Shown: positions 1-8,365, counted from the stretch's first letter. The stretch: 64,000 bases of DNA from Bacillus nakamurai (GCF_001584325.1 NZ_LSAZ01000010.1:1-64000), one strand, 5' to 3'. The notes: generated from the sequence alone by a model not told the origin. Numbers and translations are program-made.

Positions 1-1
1 G

Positions 2-721
2 AAGGATTTGCTGCGCCAAAAAGGGGTTTCCGTTATAGAATACAAAGCCGACTACAGCCAGGCGGTTAAAGAGGGACGCCGGCAGGCGGAGCAAGATCCT
101 TATTGTTATTTTATTGACGATGAACATTCGCGGGATCTGTTATTAGGCTATGCGGCAGCGGCTGGCGCTGATGAGCCGCTTTTTGTCTATCTGCCGTGCG
201 GTGTCGGCGGCGGGCCGGGAGGAGTTGCGCTCGCTTTAAAACTTATCTATGGAGAGAATGTCCATATCTTTTTCGGTGAGCCGACACATTCCCCGTGTAT
301 GCTTTTAGGTTTATTTTCGGGTTTGCATGACGGCATCAGCGTGCAGGATATCGGCCTCGACAATCAAACGGCTGCCGACGGGCTGGCGGTGGGAAGGCCG
401 TCCGGGTTGGCAGGCCCCCTCATGGAGCCTCTGCTCAGCGGCTGTTATACCGCGGATGACAGCACGCTTTTTTCGCTTCTTTATAAGCTAAGAGCATCCG
501 AACATAAGAGTCTGGAGCCTTCAGCGCTTGCCGGGATGGCCGGGCCTGTCAAGTTATATCAAACGAAAGCCGGAAAACGCTATATGAAAGAGCACGGACT
601 GAATATGAAAAATGCCGTTCATCTTGTCTGGAGCACGGGCGGGAGCATGGTTCCGTCTGAAGAAATGGAAGAGTACAGCCGTATCGGCTTCTCATTTGCA
701 AAAAAAATGGGCAGACAGTGA
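2..721 (+). CDS. dsdA: D-serine dehydratase (C-terminal part, cut by window start)
   Basis: PLP-dependent enzyme that deaminates D-serine to pyruvate and ammonia in the cytosol. Only about the last 239 residues are in the window; the family is usually about 440 aa, so the PLP-lysine region lies upstream. The glycine-rich stretch [10 protein letters not shown], typical of the phosphate-binding loop of the DsdA group, is visible, followed by a segment rich in small residues. The frame is open from base 2, so the TTG at base 8 is not the real start. The next gene, coaA, follows after 73 bases in the same direction. Identification rests on the glycine loop, overall resemblance and position next to coaA. 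Confidence 0.85.
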   Translation, partial: KDLLRQKGVSVIEYKADYSQAVKEGRRQAEQDPYCYFIDDEHSRDLLLGYAAAAGADEPLFVYLPCGVGGGPGGVALALKLIYGENVHIFFGEPTHSPCMLLGLFSGLHDGISVQDIGLDNQTAADGLAVGRPSGLAGPLMEPLLSGCYTADDSTLFSLLYKLRASEHKSLEPSALAGMAGPVKLYQTKAGKRYMKEHGLNMKNAVHLVWSTGGSMVPSEEMEEYSRIGFSFAKKMGRQ

Positions 722-794
722 GGCGGATTTCCGTTACAATCTTTGTAAGCGTTTGTTTTAAACCGGAAGCTATACAGAGAGATTGGTGTGAATT

Positions 795-1754
795 GTGAAA
801 AGTAAAGAATTAAACTTACATACATTGTACACGCAGCACAGCCGCGAGTCGTGGTCGGGATTCGGCGGCCACCTCTCGATTGCTGTCTCAGAGGCTGAGG
901 CCAAGGCCGTAGAGGGGTTGAATGACTTCTTATCGGTGGAGGAGGTGGAAACGATTTATATTCCGCTTGTGCGCCTGCTTCATCTTCATGTGACATCTGC
1001 CGCCAGACGGAACAAGCATGTAAACGTATTTTTGAAGCATCCGCACTCAGCGAAAATACCATTTATCATCGGGATTGCCGGCAGTGTTGCCGTCGGCAAA
1101 AGCACGACGGCGAGAATTTTGCAAAAGCTGCTTTCCCGTTTGCCGGATAGGCCGAAGGTGAGCCTTGTGACAACCGATGGTTTTTTGTATCCGACAGCCG
1201 AATTAAAAAAGAAAAACCTCCTGTCCAGAAAAGGTTTCCCTGAGAGTTATGACGTAAAGGCGCTGCTTGAATTTCTGAATGATATAAAGTCAGGAAAAGA
1301 GAGAGTGGAGGCTCCGGTATATTCCCACCTCACCTACGACAGGGAAGAGGGCGCTGTCGAGGTTGTGGAAGGAGCGGACATCGTCATAATAGAAGGAATC
1401 AATGTTCTCCAGTCGCCGACGTTAAAAGATGACAGGGAAGATCCCCGCATCTTTGTATCCGATTTCTTTGATTTTTCGATTTATGTGGATGCGGAAGAAA
1501 GCCGTATTTTTACGTGGTATTTACAGCGTTTCCGCCTTCTGAGGGAAACCGCTTTTCAGGATCCTGCTTCTTATTTTCATAAATTTAAGGACTTGTCTGA
1601 CGCGGAAGCGGATGCGATGGCCGCTTCCATTTGGGAGAGCGTCAATCGCCCTAATCTGTATGAAAATATTCTGCCGACAAAATTCAGATCGGATCTGATT
1701 TTGCGAAAAGGGGACGGCCATAAGGTGGAAGAGGTGTTGGTAAGAAGAGTCTGA
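795..1754 (+). CDS. coaA: Type I pantothenate kinase
   Basis: Phosphorylates pantothenate with ATP, the first committed step of coenzyme A synthesis. The protein is 319 aa, the length usual for bacterial type I enzymes. The P-loop GSVAVGKST sits at residues 96-104, after an N-terminal stretch of about 90 residues typical of CoaA. Downstream are the DGF (VTTDGFLYP) and YSHLTYD segments of the family. The start is GTG, chosen because the coding similarity begins there and a GGTGTG sequence lies 4 bases upstream; no better start precedes it. It is followed after 24 bases by yqjT in the same direction. Cytosolic housekeeping enzyme. Confidence 0.95.
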   Translation: MKSKELNLHTLYTQHSRESWSGFGGHLSIAVSEAEAKAVEGLNDFLSVEEVETIYIPLVRLLHLHVTSAARRNKHVNVFLKHPHSAKIPFIIGIAGSVAVGKSTTARILQKLLSRLPDRPKVSLVTTDGFLYPTAELKKKNLLSRKGFPESYDVKALLEFLNDIKSGKERVEAPVYSHLTYDREEGAVEVVEGADIVIIEGINVLQSPTLKDDREDPRIFVSDFFDFSIYVDAEESRIFTWYLQRFRLLRETAFQDPASYFHKFKDLSDAEADAMAASIWESVNRPNLYENILPTKFRSDLILRKGDGHKVEEVLVRRV

Positions 1755-1778
1755 TTTGAAGAGGGAGCGGGTGCTGCG

Positions 1779-2171
1779 GTGCATCATATTGAATTGTATG
1801 TATCTGACCTGAAGGCTTCCGCGCAGTTTTGGGAGTGGTTTTTAGGTGAGCTTGGTTATACGGAATTTCAAAAGTGGGACTCCGGCATCAGCTGGAAAAA
1901 GGATGGAATTTATATAGTGCTTGTACAGACAGAAGAGCGGTTTTTAAAGCCGGAGTACCACAGATGCCGGGTCGGGCTGAACCATCTGGCCTTTCATGCT
2001 GTATCAAGAGGGCAAGTGGATGAGATGACGGAAAAGCTGCTTGCCAGAGGCTGCCGTGTGCTTTACAGAGACCTTCATCCGTATGCTGGCGGAAGCACGC
2101 ATTACGCCGTATACACAGAGGACCCGGATCGGATAAAGGTCGAATTGGCTGCTCCGGCTTCTGACCTATAA
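1779..2171 (+). CDS. yqjT: VOC/glyoxalase family protein YqjT
   Basis: Small protein of 130 aa of the vicinal oxygen chelate fold. Two beta-alpha-beta-beta-beta modules can be read, the first from about residue 1 and the second from about residue 65. Candidate metal ligands are His3, His69 (in LNHLAFH) and Glu122 (in KVELAAP). The GTG start has GAGGGAGCGG upstream. It lies 24 bases after coaA and is probably cotranscribed. Its last six bases overlap the stop end of the oppositely oriented yqjU. The substrate is unknown; glyoxalase, fosfomycin-resistance and dioxygenase members share this fold. Confidence 0.8.
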   Translation: MHHIELYVSDLKASAQFWEWFLGELGYTEFQKWDSGISWKKDGIYIVLVQTEERFLKPEYHRCRVGLNHLAFHAVSRGQVDEMTEKLLARGCRVLYRDLHPYAGGSTHYAVYTEDPDRIKVELAAPASDL

Positions 2172-2336
2172 CTTTTCGTTTTTTTCCTTGCGGAGCGCAT
2201 CAAGCTTCTTTTCGATTCTGTCTAATTGCACGCTGCGCTTCTTCAAACTTCTGAATACATAGATAACGGCAAAAAAGAAAATGGCGGCAATGAGAAACGA
2301 AAGCATTTGAAAGATTACATCACCAATATTCATCAT
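2166..2336 (-). CDS. yqjU: Small single-span membrane protein YqjU
   Basis: A 56-aa reading frame, MMNIGDVIFQ then a hydrophobic segment at about residues 9-28 (MLSFLIAAIFFFAVIYVF), followed by a basic, coiled-coil-like tail with heptad spacing (VQLDRIEKKLDALRKEK). A strong ribosome-binding site, GAGGTGAG, directly precedes the ATGATG start. It matches the position and shape of YqjU of B. subtilis. It lies downstream of the yqjV remnant on the same strand and may once have been its partner. Its stop end overlaps yqjT tail to tail. Function is unknown; a small membrane anchor with a cytosolic helix is all that can be inferred. Confidence 0.75.
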   Translation of the reverse strand: MMNIGDVIFQMLSFLIAAIFFFAVIYVFRSLKKRSVQLDRIEKKLDALRKEKNEKL

Positions 2337-2352
2337 CTCACCTCGTTTTTGC

Positions 2353-2381
2353 GGCGGACTTTTAAGAGCCCGCCTTTTTTT
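2353..2381 (+). terminator. Intrinsic terminator, + strand
   Basis: GGCGGACT (2353-2360), loop TTTAAG, AGCCCGCC (2367-2374), then seven T. One A-C mismatch interrupts the stem. It is the first good terminator after coaA-yqjT, so that transcript would run antisense through all of yqjU. Confidence 0.75.
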
Positions 2382-2773
2382 ACAGCGTTTTTTCCATTTC
2401 CGGCGTGCTGTGAGCCGCTGTCCTCACTTGCCGGTAAGCATATGCTGAAAGCGGCATGCCGAGAAGCGTCATTCCCGCAAGAACGGAAAAAATCAGGGAC
2501 GGACGATTTGGGCCGAATAAATCAATGCAAACCTCCTCCGGCCCACGGCCCGATTACGCTGCCAAGCTGCGAAAATCCCATCGCTCCGAAATACGTTCCT
2601 TTCATTCCCGGTTTGGCGCTCGAACAAAGCTTTGCAAAGCCCGTTTAAAGCATTCATCACAATGAAATCAAATGTGGGAGGCGAGCGCAAAACCGGCGAA
2701 TACAAATGTCAGCCGAAGATGATCCGATAATAATGGTCCAGCTGGTGGGGTGAATCTCTCTCCATTTTTTCAT
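2380..2773 (-). pseudogene. yqjV: Remnant of MFS transporter YqjV (large deletions, frameshifts)
   Basis: A good start (GGAGAG, six bases, ATG at 2773) opens with MKKWREIHPTSWTIIIG, the N-terminus expected of a 12-span major facilitator. The sequence then jumps to fragments FVFAGFALAS and FIVMNALNGLCKALFE from the first half of such a transporter, then to GMKGTYFGAMGFSQLGSVIGPW, and ends with IDLFGPNRPSLIFSVLAGM...TL followed by a stop. The fragments lie in different frames. About 390 bases remain of a gene that should be about 1.2 kb. The order of the pieces matches one ancestral transporter, so this is internal deletion plus frameshifts, not a mosaic. It is not expected to make a transporter. 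Confidence 0.85.
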
Positions 2774-2866
2774 CTGTTTCTCTCCTGTATGTCCTCTTCC
2801 TTTATCATACAAGAAAAAATTTCCTCTTCCAATCATAAAAAAAGAATCAAGAACTGCTTCACAGAG

Positions 2867-3944
2867 CTACCCGCGTTTTTTTCTGAGAATGAACAGCTTT
2901 TGCAGATGACTGACAATGACCTTTGCCACTGCATATCCCGGTATCGCAAGCAGCATCCCGATAATGCCTGCAAACTTCCCGGCTGCAAGCAGAAGAAAAA
3001 TAATGGTCAGCGGATGAATCGCCAGTTTCCGGCCCATGATTTGCGGGGAGATCAGCTGGCTTTCAAGCTGCTGGACGATGACAACGACGACAATGACAAG
3101 CACCGCTTCCGCCGGTGAATCAAACAGGCCTACAATCACACCCGGAAACGTGCCGATCCAAGGTCCGATAAACGGGATCAGATTTGTTACCATAGCGAAC
3201 GCGCCCTGAATGAGCGGATAATCCAGACCGATAATGAAATAACCGATCGTTACGAGAACGCCGACGCAAAAGCTGACGATCAGCTGTCCTTGTATGTATG
3301 AGCTGAGAGCTTCATCCATATCTTGAAGGATTTTCTTTCCTTCTTTTTGGTGTTTTTCCGGAAGAAGACGCAATATGCGCTGCGGCGCTTTATTCCCTTC
3401 TTTTAACATGTAATACAGGGCGAACGGGATAATGACTATGGTGATGGCTGCATTGGCAGCCGTCTCGGCCAGGCCGCCGAGAGAAGCAACGATCGAGTCT
3501 GAGTAATCTGCCGCTTTATCCGCCATCTGCTGAAAGGAATCCTGCTTTTGGAGCCGGGAAAATCATTTATTGTCCTGAAGCTGTCCGATCCAGTTTTTAG
3601 CCTGTGCGGTCAGCTCCGGAAAATGATCTATAAAGTTTGTAAACTGTTTTAGGACGGCAGGACCTGCCGTAAAGAGGAGGAGGGCAAAAAGTCCGCCCGC
3701 ACCCGCATAAATCGCTAAAACAGCGATACCTTTCGGCAGCTTTGCTTTCGTATGAAGCAGCCGGACGAGCGGACGGCATAAATAGTAAAGAACGCCGGAT
3801 AACACAATGGGCGGAAACAAGGTTTTAAGAGTAATGACAATAGGCTGAAACAAAAAGTCTATTAATGTTCCGAGATAAATAATAAGAAATAACAAAAGAA
3901 CGGCATAACCGATTTTGAAATAGGGCCCGACAGTATTCTTTCAC
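2867..3944 (-). pseudogene. AI-2E/PerM family permease, interrupted by a frameshift and an in-frame TGA
   Basis: Conceptual product of about 358 aa, a normal length for this family of multi-span membrane proteins. The 5' end (GTG at 3944, after a GAGATTGGG) reads KEY-C-R, but the matching frame GPYFKIGYAVLLLFLIIYLG is one base out, so a frameshift lies near 3925-3930. A second lesion is TGA at 3563-3565 (NK-stop-FSRLQKQ), where both sides are in the same frame; a TGG to TGA change would explain it. The rest carries typical family stretches such as IIPFALYYMLKEG and NLIPFIGPWIGTFPG. Family members include autoinducer-2 exporters and sodium/proton antiporters; substrate unknown. Confidence 0.85.
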
Positions 3945-4009
3945 CACCCAATCTCAAAGGTTTTACCCTCGAACGATTCCCTTATTGCCCGGCGCATAAA
4001 CGTCCGCCG

Positions 4010-4219
4010 TCAGGAAAACTGCCCTTGATTGGTAACATAATCATAAATAATATCCTCCACATGGGCATGGAGATCCTCATCGGGCTCTTCGTTTCTTCTC
4101 TCTTCCAAGGCCTTTTTTAAGCTTTGCTTTTCATACGGGCTCAGCGGGTCTGTCGCCACATTCCGCCCATACTGGCGGAGAGCCTGTCCCAGCATCTTTT
4201 CTATAAATTGATCCATCAT
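4010..4219 (-). CDS. yqzH: YqzH-like small protein
   Basis: Acidic protein of 69 aa with no membrane segment, matching YqzH in length, pattern (GQALRQYGRN, DPLSPYEKQSL) and location. AGGAGAG lies three bases before ATGATG; the second ATG (4216) is equally plausible. It follows yqjX on the same strand after a gap of 100 bases. In B. subtilis, as I recall, it is grouped with polYB (yqjW) and yqjX in the LexA regulon. Function unknown. Confidence 0.75.
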   Translation of the reverse strand: MMDQFIEKMLGQALRQYGRNVATDPLSPYEKQSLKKALEERRNEEPDEDLHAHVEDIIYDYVTNQGQFS

Positions 4220-4319
4220 TTACTCTCCTATTCTTAGGATTCGCCTTTATTCTACTAGATATGATGCCATTCTCACACCCTTGTATCATATTTTCTGTCA
4301 GGCCAATGCGGATTTCAGT

Positions 4320-4664
4320 TTATTCTAATTCGACTGAAATAATACGGTGAAAAGGTAAAGTTAACGCATCTTCATCATTGATGATTTTTAAGCGCTTTTC
4401 ATGGTGCATCACTTGTTTTATCCACCCCCAAAACCGGAGCGGGCCTTGGGCTGAGGCATAGGTGACCGTAATGGCCCTATCCTCTTCAATCGACTTTGCG
4501 ATTATGCCATTCATGTCGTTCATTTGATCCTCGCTCAGCTCCGGAAGCTGGAATTCCCGTTCTTTTCGTTTTTTGGCAAGCAGCTGTTCTCTATGCTCGG
4601 GAAGCATCATTCGGCTTGATTCCCACATGACATTATACCCGGGCGTTAATTTATTCGGATTCAT
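4320..4664 (-). CDS. yqjX: YolD-like protein YqjX
   Basis: Protein of 114 aa of the YolD-like family, which is regularly encoded beside Y-family DNA polymerases in Bacillus and its phages. The start is ATG at 4664 because GAGGTGG lies five bases upstream; an upstream in-frame GTG overlaps that binding site and is less likely. Pattern PEHREQLLAKKRKE and the C-terminal LPFHRIISVE are typical. It begins 14 bases after the end of polYB and belongs to the same SOS-controlled operon. It may help or hold back the polymerase; that role is inference. Confidence 0.85.
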   Translation of the reverse strand: MNPNKLTPGYNVMWESSRMMLPEHREQLLAKKRKEREFQLPELSEDQMNDMNGIIAKSIEEDRAITVTYASAQGPLRFWGWIKQVMHHEKRLKIINDEDALTLPFHRIISVELE

Positions 4665-4678
4665 GTATACCACCTCGA

Positions 4679-5905
4679 TTATTTGTAATGCCCGCCGATT
4701 TTTTCAGCCCGGTGATGAGCCTGGCCGGCTTCGGTAAGAGAAGCGGCGTGAAGCAGGGCCGCGGGGCCGTATCGTTCGTGAATATCATCGAATACTTTGC
4801 CGAGGCTGATTTTCTTCTCCTGGGCATCAAAAAGGCTCAGCTGAAAATAATGGCAGGGCTCAAGCTGGGAGAGGGCGACTCCGGCGCTTCGGACCGGCTC
4901 GCCGTTCCAATGCTCGCGAAAAAGCTTGACCGCCTCTTTAAAAATATCCATTCCGAAATTTGTTGGAGAAGCGAGTTTTCTTTGTCTGTGAAACCCTGTG
5001 GGAAAATCAAAATCAGCGCCTCTGATGCTTACGGAAACCGTATGGCCGATATATTGTTTAAAGCGGGCGCGGCGGGCCACTTCTTCGCTTAACTCAAGTA
5101 AAATGACTTTAATATCCTCAAAGCTGCAGTAGTCCCTCGGGAGGGTCATGTTATGGCCGACTGCTTTTTGCTGATTGTGCGTGCTGACGGTGACCGGAGA
5201 GGGATCAATGCCGTGCGCTGTACGCTGAAGCAGTTCGCCGTTAATTCCCCAGCGCTTTTTCAGCAGTTCGGGAGGGTGCTCGGCAAGACCGCCAATCGTG
5301 CTGATGCCCATCCGTCTTAAATTGTGTTCCATCCGTTTTCCGACGCCGAATAATTTTCCGACCGGCAGAGGCCACAGATCCTGCTGGATGTTTGACATAT
5401 CCAATCTGTGAATGCCTGACGCATTTTTTTTGGCAAAATGATCGCAAGCCATTTTCGCGAGCACCTTATTCGGCCCGATGCCGACGCGGGCATAAATGCC
5501 AAATTCATTCATAATCGCCGTTTGAATGCTTTTGGCGATGGTAAAAGGATCGCCGAACAGCCTCATGCTTCCGGTCACATCGAGAAACTGCTCATCAATG
5601 GAGTAGGGTTCAACCAGATCTGTATACCGCTCAAGCAGCTCGGTAATCATGACGGACACGTCAATATACCGCTGCATCCGCGGGCGGACAATGACGGCAT
5701 CCGGACATTTGGTTTGCGCTTCCCACAGCCGTTCAGCGTTTTTTACGCCGAATTGTTTGGCAAGGGGGCAAGCGGCAAGCACGACGCCGCTGCGCCTTTC
5801 TGGATCTCCTGAGACAATCACGGGCCGCCTTTTGAGATGAGGGGCCTCCGCTTTTTCAACAGATGCGTAAAATGATTCCATATCAACAAGAAGAATCTCA
5901 GTCAT
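4679..5905 (-). CDS. polYB: Y-family DNA polymerase (UmuC-like, PolYB)
   Basis: Error-prone translesion polymerase of 408 aa. Catalytic carboxylates are visible: Asp8 in LLVDMESFYASVE and Asp104-Glu105 in YSIDEQFLDVTG. A helix-hairpin-helix region (PVGKLFGVGKRMEHNLRRMGI) and a C-terminal little-finger domain follow. The start is ATG at 5905 with GAGGGTGG upstream; a longer frame exists, but its extra 13 codons would cover the LexA box and have no binding site. It heads the operon polYB-yqjX-yqzH. A LexA box lies 17 bases upstream of the start, so expression should rise on DNA damage. The paralogue UvrX is often phage-borne, but the neighbours here identify the chromosomal PolYB. Confidence 0.92.
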   Translation of the reverse strand: MTEILLVDMESFYASVEKAEAPHLKRRPVIVSGDPERRSGVVLAACPLAKQFGVKNAERLWEAQTKCPDAVIVRPRMQRYIDVSVMITELLERYTDLVEPYSIDEQFLDVTGSMRLFGDPFTIAKSIQTAIMNEFGIYARVGIGPNKVLAKMACDHFAKKNASGIHRLDMSNIQQDLWPLPVGKLFGVGKRMEHNLRRMGISTIGGLAEHPPELLKKRWGINGELLQRTAHGIDPSPVTVSTHNQQKAVGHNMTLPRDYCSFEDIKVILLELSEEVARRARFKQYIGHTVSVSIRGADFDFPTGFHRQRKLASPTNFGMDIFKEAVKLFREHWNGEPVRSAGVALSQLEPCHYFQLSLFDAQEKKISLGKVFDDIHERYGPAALLHAASLTEAGQAHHRAEKIGGHYK

Positions 5906-5921
5906 AAAAAAACCACCCTCG

Positions 5922-5935
5922 GGAACATTTGTTCT
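5922..5935 (-). promoter_or_regulatory. LexA (DinR) box of polYB
   Basis: The sequence GAACATTTGTTC (5923-5934) fits the Bacillus SOS consensus CGAACRNRYGTTCG in its GAAC-N4-GTTC core. It stands just upstream of the polYB start, so it can overlap the promoter and repress the operon. Confidence 0.85.
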
Positions 5936-6192
5936 GTTTTTCATTGTACCCGAAGTCTGACGGTGTTTATACTGGTAAATAGTTCTTCGGATGGGATCAA
6001 AGAAAAGGAGCTGTAAACAGCTGTTACTTCAATGTTTGTCTTTTTTCTTTCTTTCTCAGGACGTTCTGTCGGACTGCTTCTTCCTGAAAAGAAATCATTT
6101 ACAATTACAAACAACCCACATATAATTTTTTTATATTCCAATAAGAAGAGCTGACATTCATTTTGCCGGGCGAAAAGGAGAGTCAATTGACA

Positions 6193-6663
6193 ATGGACAT
6201 TCGAACAATCACGTCTGAAGACTATGAAATGGTTACGTCTGTTTTGAATGAATGGTGGGGCGGCAGACAGATGAAAGAAAAGCTGCCGCGTTTGTTTTTT
6301 GAACATTTTCAGGACACCAGCTTTATTACATATGAGCAGGAGGGAATGACCGGTTTTTTAATCGGGTTTCAGTCACAATCAGACCCTGAGACGGCCTACA
6401 TTCATTTCTCCGGTGTGCACCCTGATTTCAGAAAAATGCAAATTGGAAAACAGCTGTACGAGCGATTTATTGAAACAGTTAAAAAAAGGGGCTGCACAAA
6501 AGTCAATTGCGTCACGGCGCCTGTCAATAAAGTATCAATTGCTTATCACACAAAATTAGGATTCGAGGTTGAAAAAGGCACCAAAACTGTAAACGGAATC
6601 CCCGTTTTTGCGAATTACGACGGGCCGGGCCAAGACCGGGTTCTGTTTGTAAAGCACATTTAG
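6193..6663 (+). CDS. yqjY: GNAT family N-acetyltransferase YqjY
   Basis: Single-domain acetyltransferase of 156 aa. The acetyl-CoA-binding motif A is visible as [18 protein letters not shown] (about residues 77-94), followed by [15 protein letters not shown], the usual C-terminal helix-strand. The ATG at 6193 matches YqjY of B. subtilis in length. A TTG at 6187 sits at better distance from AAAAGGAG (6174-6180) and would add only two residues. It is divergent from polYB; the 287 bases between them hold the LexA box and no other gene that I can see. Substrate unknown. Confidence 0.85.
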   Translation: MDIRTITSEDYEMVTSVLNEWWGGRQMKEKLPRLFFEHFQDTSFITYEQEGMTGFLIGFQSQSDPETAYIHFSGVHPDFRKMQIGKQLYERFIETVKKRGCTKVNCVTAPVNKVSIAYHTKLGFEVEKGTKTVNGIPVFANYDGPGQDRVLFVKHI

Positions 6664-6682
6664 AGAGGAGGGGGAATATAGT

Positions 6683-6964
6683 TTTTTAGCCTATACGCCG
6701 GAGCAGCCTTATTATACGGTCATTTTAGAGCGGATGATGAGGCTGGCAAGCGGCCGGCCGGGTTTTTTAGGCGCAGAAAGCGTCCGGGAGGAAAACGGGT
6801 GCGGCATCACCGTTTCCTGCTGGGACAGCATGGATGCGATTAAGCGGCGGAAAGACCATACTGACCATCAAGCGGCGAAACAAAAAGGGAGAAGTGCCCA
6901 TATGCCGTCCGCATTACAAAAGCGGAGTCACAGCGGGTTTTCGCCAAAAGGAGCAAAGGATTGA
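6683..6964 (+). pseudogene. yqjZ: Remnant of monooxygenase-like protein YqjZ
   Basis: The frame reads FLAYTPEQPYYTVIL, then RMMRLASGRPGFLGAESVR, then GITVSCWDSMDAIKRRKDH, the pattern of the antibiotic-biosynthesis-monooxygenase (ABM) fold. Three faults are visible. There is no start codon after the binding site GAGGAGGGGG (ATA or AGT where ATG is expected). The 10-20 residues normally found between VIL and the ERM helix are missing. The C-terminal WY-KVERAY part is lost after a likely frameshift near 6890. The order yqjY-yqjZ-yqkA is as in B. subtilis, where YqjZ is intact at about 114 aa. Confidence 0.75.
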
Positions 6965-7932
6965 TTGCATTTTTACCGCATACACAAGAACAGACGGCGC
7001 GGGAAATTGCGGCGGTTCAGCGCTGCTCATATCAAAAAGAAGCCGAGCTGATCGGATTTTTCGGCATTCCTGCCCTGCATGAGACAGAAATCGATGTGAA
7101 ACGATCACAGGAAACGTTTGCCGGCTTTAGAGAAAAGGAAAAGCTCCTCGGCGTCATTTCGTATGAAAAAAAGGGGCATCAACTTGTCATATGCCGGCTG
7201 ACGGTGCATCCGTCCGGCTTTCGAAAAGGAATAGGGAAGGCGCTTGTTCAATTTGTGATAGACATGAATGAAGACGCTGAAACAATAGGAGTGACAACAG
7301 CCAAAGACAATATCCCGGCAGTCTCTCTCTATTTAAAGGCCGGGTTCACAGAAGCAAAACAGATCGAGGCGGCAGAAGGACTGACACTCTCGGTTTTTCA
7401 GCTCTGCCCGAAAAGAAAAGCGGAAGTCATTCCGTATCAGCCTGAATGGAAAGCGATGTTTAACAAAGAAAAAGCGAATCTGATCCTGATTTTCGGCTCA
7501 GCCCTCCAATCTGTCAGCCACATCGGCAGCACCTCCATCCCGAATATGGCCGCAAAGCCTGTCATTGATATATTAGCAGAGGTCCATGACATCCATGCCG
7601 CTGACCGCTGCCGGCCGCAGATGCAAGCGCTCGGCTATGAAGCAAAAGAGGAAAACGGGATCAAGGGCCGGCGTTTTTTTCGAAAAGGCGGCAATCAGCG
7701 CACGCACCATGTTCACATATATGAATCCGGGCATCCGGACATCAAGCGGCATCTGCTGTTCAGGGATTATCTCACCGCCTGCCCCGAGCAAGCGGCTCAA
7801 TACATAAAGCTGAAACGGCAGCTCGCTGATACGCACCCGGACGATATCTCAAAGTATATCGAAGGGAAAAATGACTGGATCAAGGCTGCCGAACAAAGGG
7901 CGAAGCGCTGGGAAGCAGACGGCTGCGAATGA
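6961..7932 (+). CDS. yqkA: GNAT acetyltransferase fused to GrpB-like nucleotidyltransferase domain (YqkA)
   Basis: Two-domain protein of 323 aa. Residues 1-150 form an acetyltransferase with the CoA loop VHPSGFRKGIGKALVQF and the terminal NIPAVSLYLKAGF. Residues 155-320 form a GrpB (UPF0157) domain, a member of the nucleotidyltransferase fold, recognised by YQPEWKAMF and SHIGSTSIPNMAAKPVIDI. The TTG start has AAAAGGAG seven bases upstream and overlaps the stop of the yqjZ remnant, so YqkA may depend on translation or transcription entering from that decayed gene. The substrates of both domains are unknown. Confidence 0.85.
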   Translation: MIAFLPHTQEQTAREIAAVQRCSYQKEAELIGFFGIPALHETEIDVKRSQETFAGFREKEKLLGVISYEKKGHQLVICRLTVHPSGFRKGIGKALVQFVIDMNEDAETIGVTTAKDNIPAVSLYLKAGFTEAKQIEAAEGLTLSVFQLCPKRKAEVIPYQPEWKAMFNKEKANLILIFGSALQSVSHIGSTSIPNMAAKPVIDILAEVHDIHAADRCRPQMQALGYEAKEENGIKGRRFFRKGGNQRTHHVHIYESGHPDIKRHLLFRDYLTACPEQAAQYIKLKRQLADTHPDDISKYIEGKNDWIKAAEQRAKRWEADGCE

Positions 7933-7944
7933 GGCAGAAACGAT

Positions 7945-7971
7945 GCATACGGCCGTGCGGTATGCTACAAT
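7945..7971 (+). promoter_or_regulatory. Putative yqkB promoter with inverted repeat
   Basis: A perfect repeat GCATAC (7945-7950), nine bases, GTATGC (7960-7965) directly abuts TACAAT (7966-7971), a fair -10 element 32 bases before yqkB. No convincing -35 is seen. The arrangement looks like an operator over a promoter, but this is inference. Confidence 0.35.
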
Positions 7972-8002
7972 GGCGAAAATGAAAAGAACGGGGGATCACC
8001 TT

Positions 8003-8365
8003 ATGCAAATACATGTGACCGATGCGGCCAAAGAAACGCTTCACCTGGCGATGGACGCCAACCCGGGAAAAAAAGCTCAGCTCCGTTTCGACGCTGAAGG
8101 CTGCGGCTGCGCCGTAAGCGGCGTGCCGACGATCTGGCTGGCGGAAGAATTAACGGGAGAATGTGAACGCATTGAAACAAACGGGCTCCCGCTTTATATC
8201 CAAACCTCACAAAAAGTGTTTTTTGACGAGCAAATGACAATCGATTACAATGAAAAGGCAAAAACGCTGGCCTTAAAAAGCCCGGCGCAGATGCTGAGCC
8301 CGAGAATGAGTATATTAGTAAAGCAGGGAGAAAGCGAAAGTGGATCAAAAGCTGAAAGCCATTAA
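8003..8365 (+). CDS. yqkB: HesB/IscA-like domain protein YqkB
   Basis: Protein of 120 aa with the HesB-like fold related to iron-sulfur assembly scaffolds. The segment [15 protein letters not shown] (about residues 29-43) carries the cysteine pair, but the later C-x-C of true IscA/SufA A-type carriers is not present, so a role in cluster assembly is uncertain. The ATG at 8003 is preferred because GGGGGATC lies upstream and similarity begins there; the frame is open further upstream. The 3' end overlaps yqkC by 26 bases, so the two are translated from one message. Confidence 0.8.
   Translation: MQIHVTDAAKETLHLAMDANPGKKAQLRFDAEGCGCAVSGVPTIWLAEELTGECERIETNGLPLYIQTSQKVFFDEQMTIDYNEKAKTLALKSPAQMLSPRMSILVKQGESESGSKAESH

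Noticed and set aside
619-1062. 147-codon open frame on the minus strand over coaA
   Set aside because: Shadow of coaA in another frame: low-complexity proline run, no binding site, no family resemblance.
4688-5092. 134-codon + strand frame over polYB
   Set aside because: Entirely inside a well-supported polymerase gene on the other strand; no initiation site.
5941-6306. 121-codon minus-strand frame covering the polYB-yqjY gap
   Set aside because: Would overlap the yqjY start and the LexA box region; no binding site and low-complexity residues.
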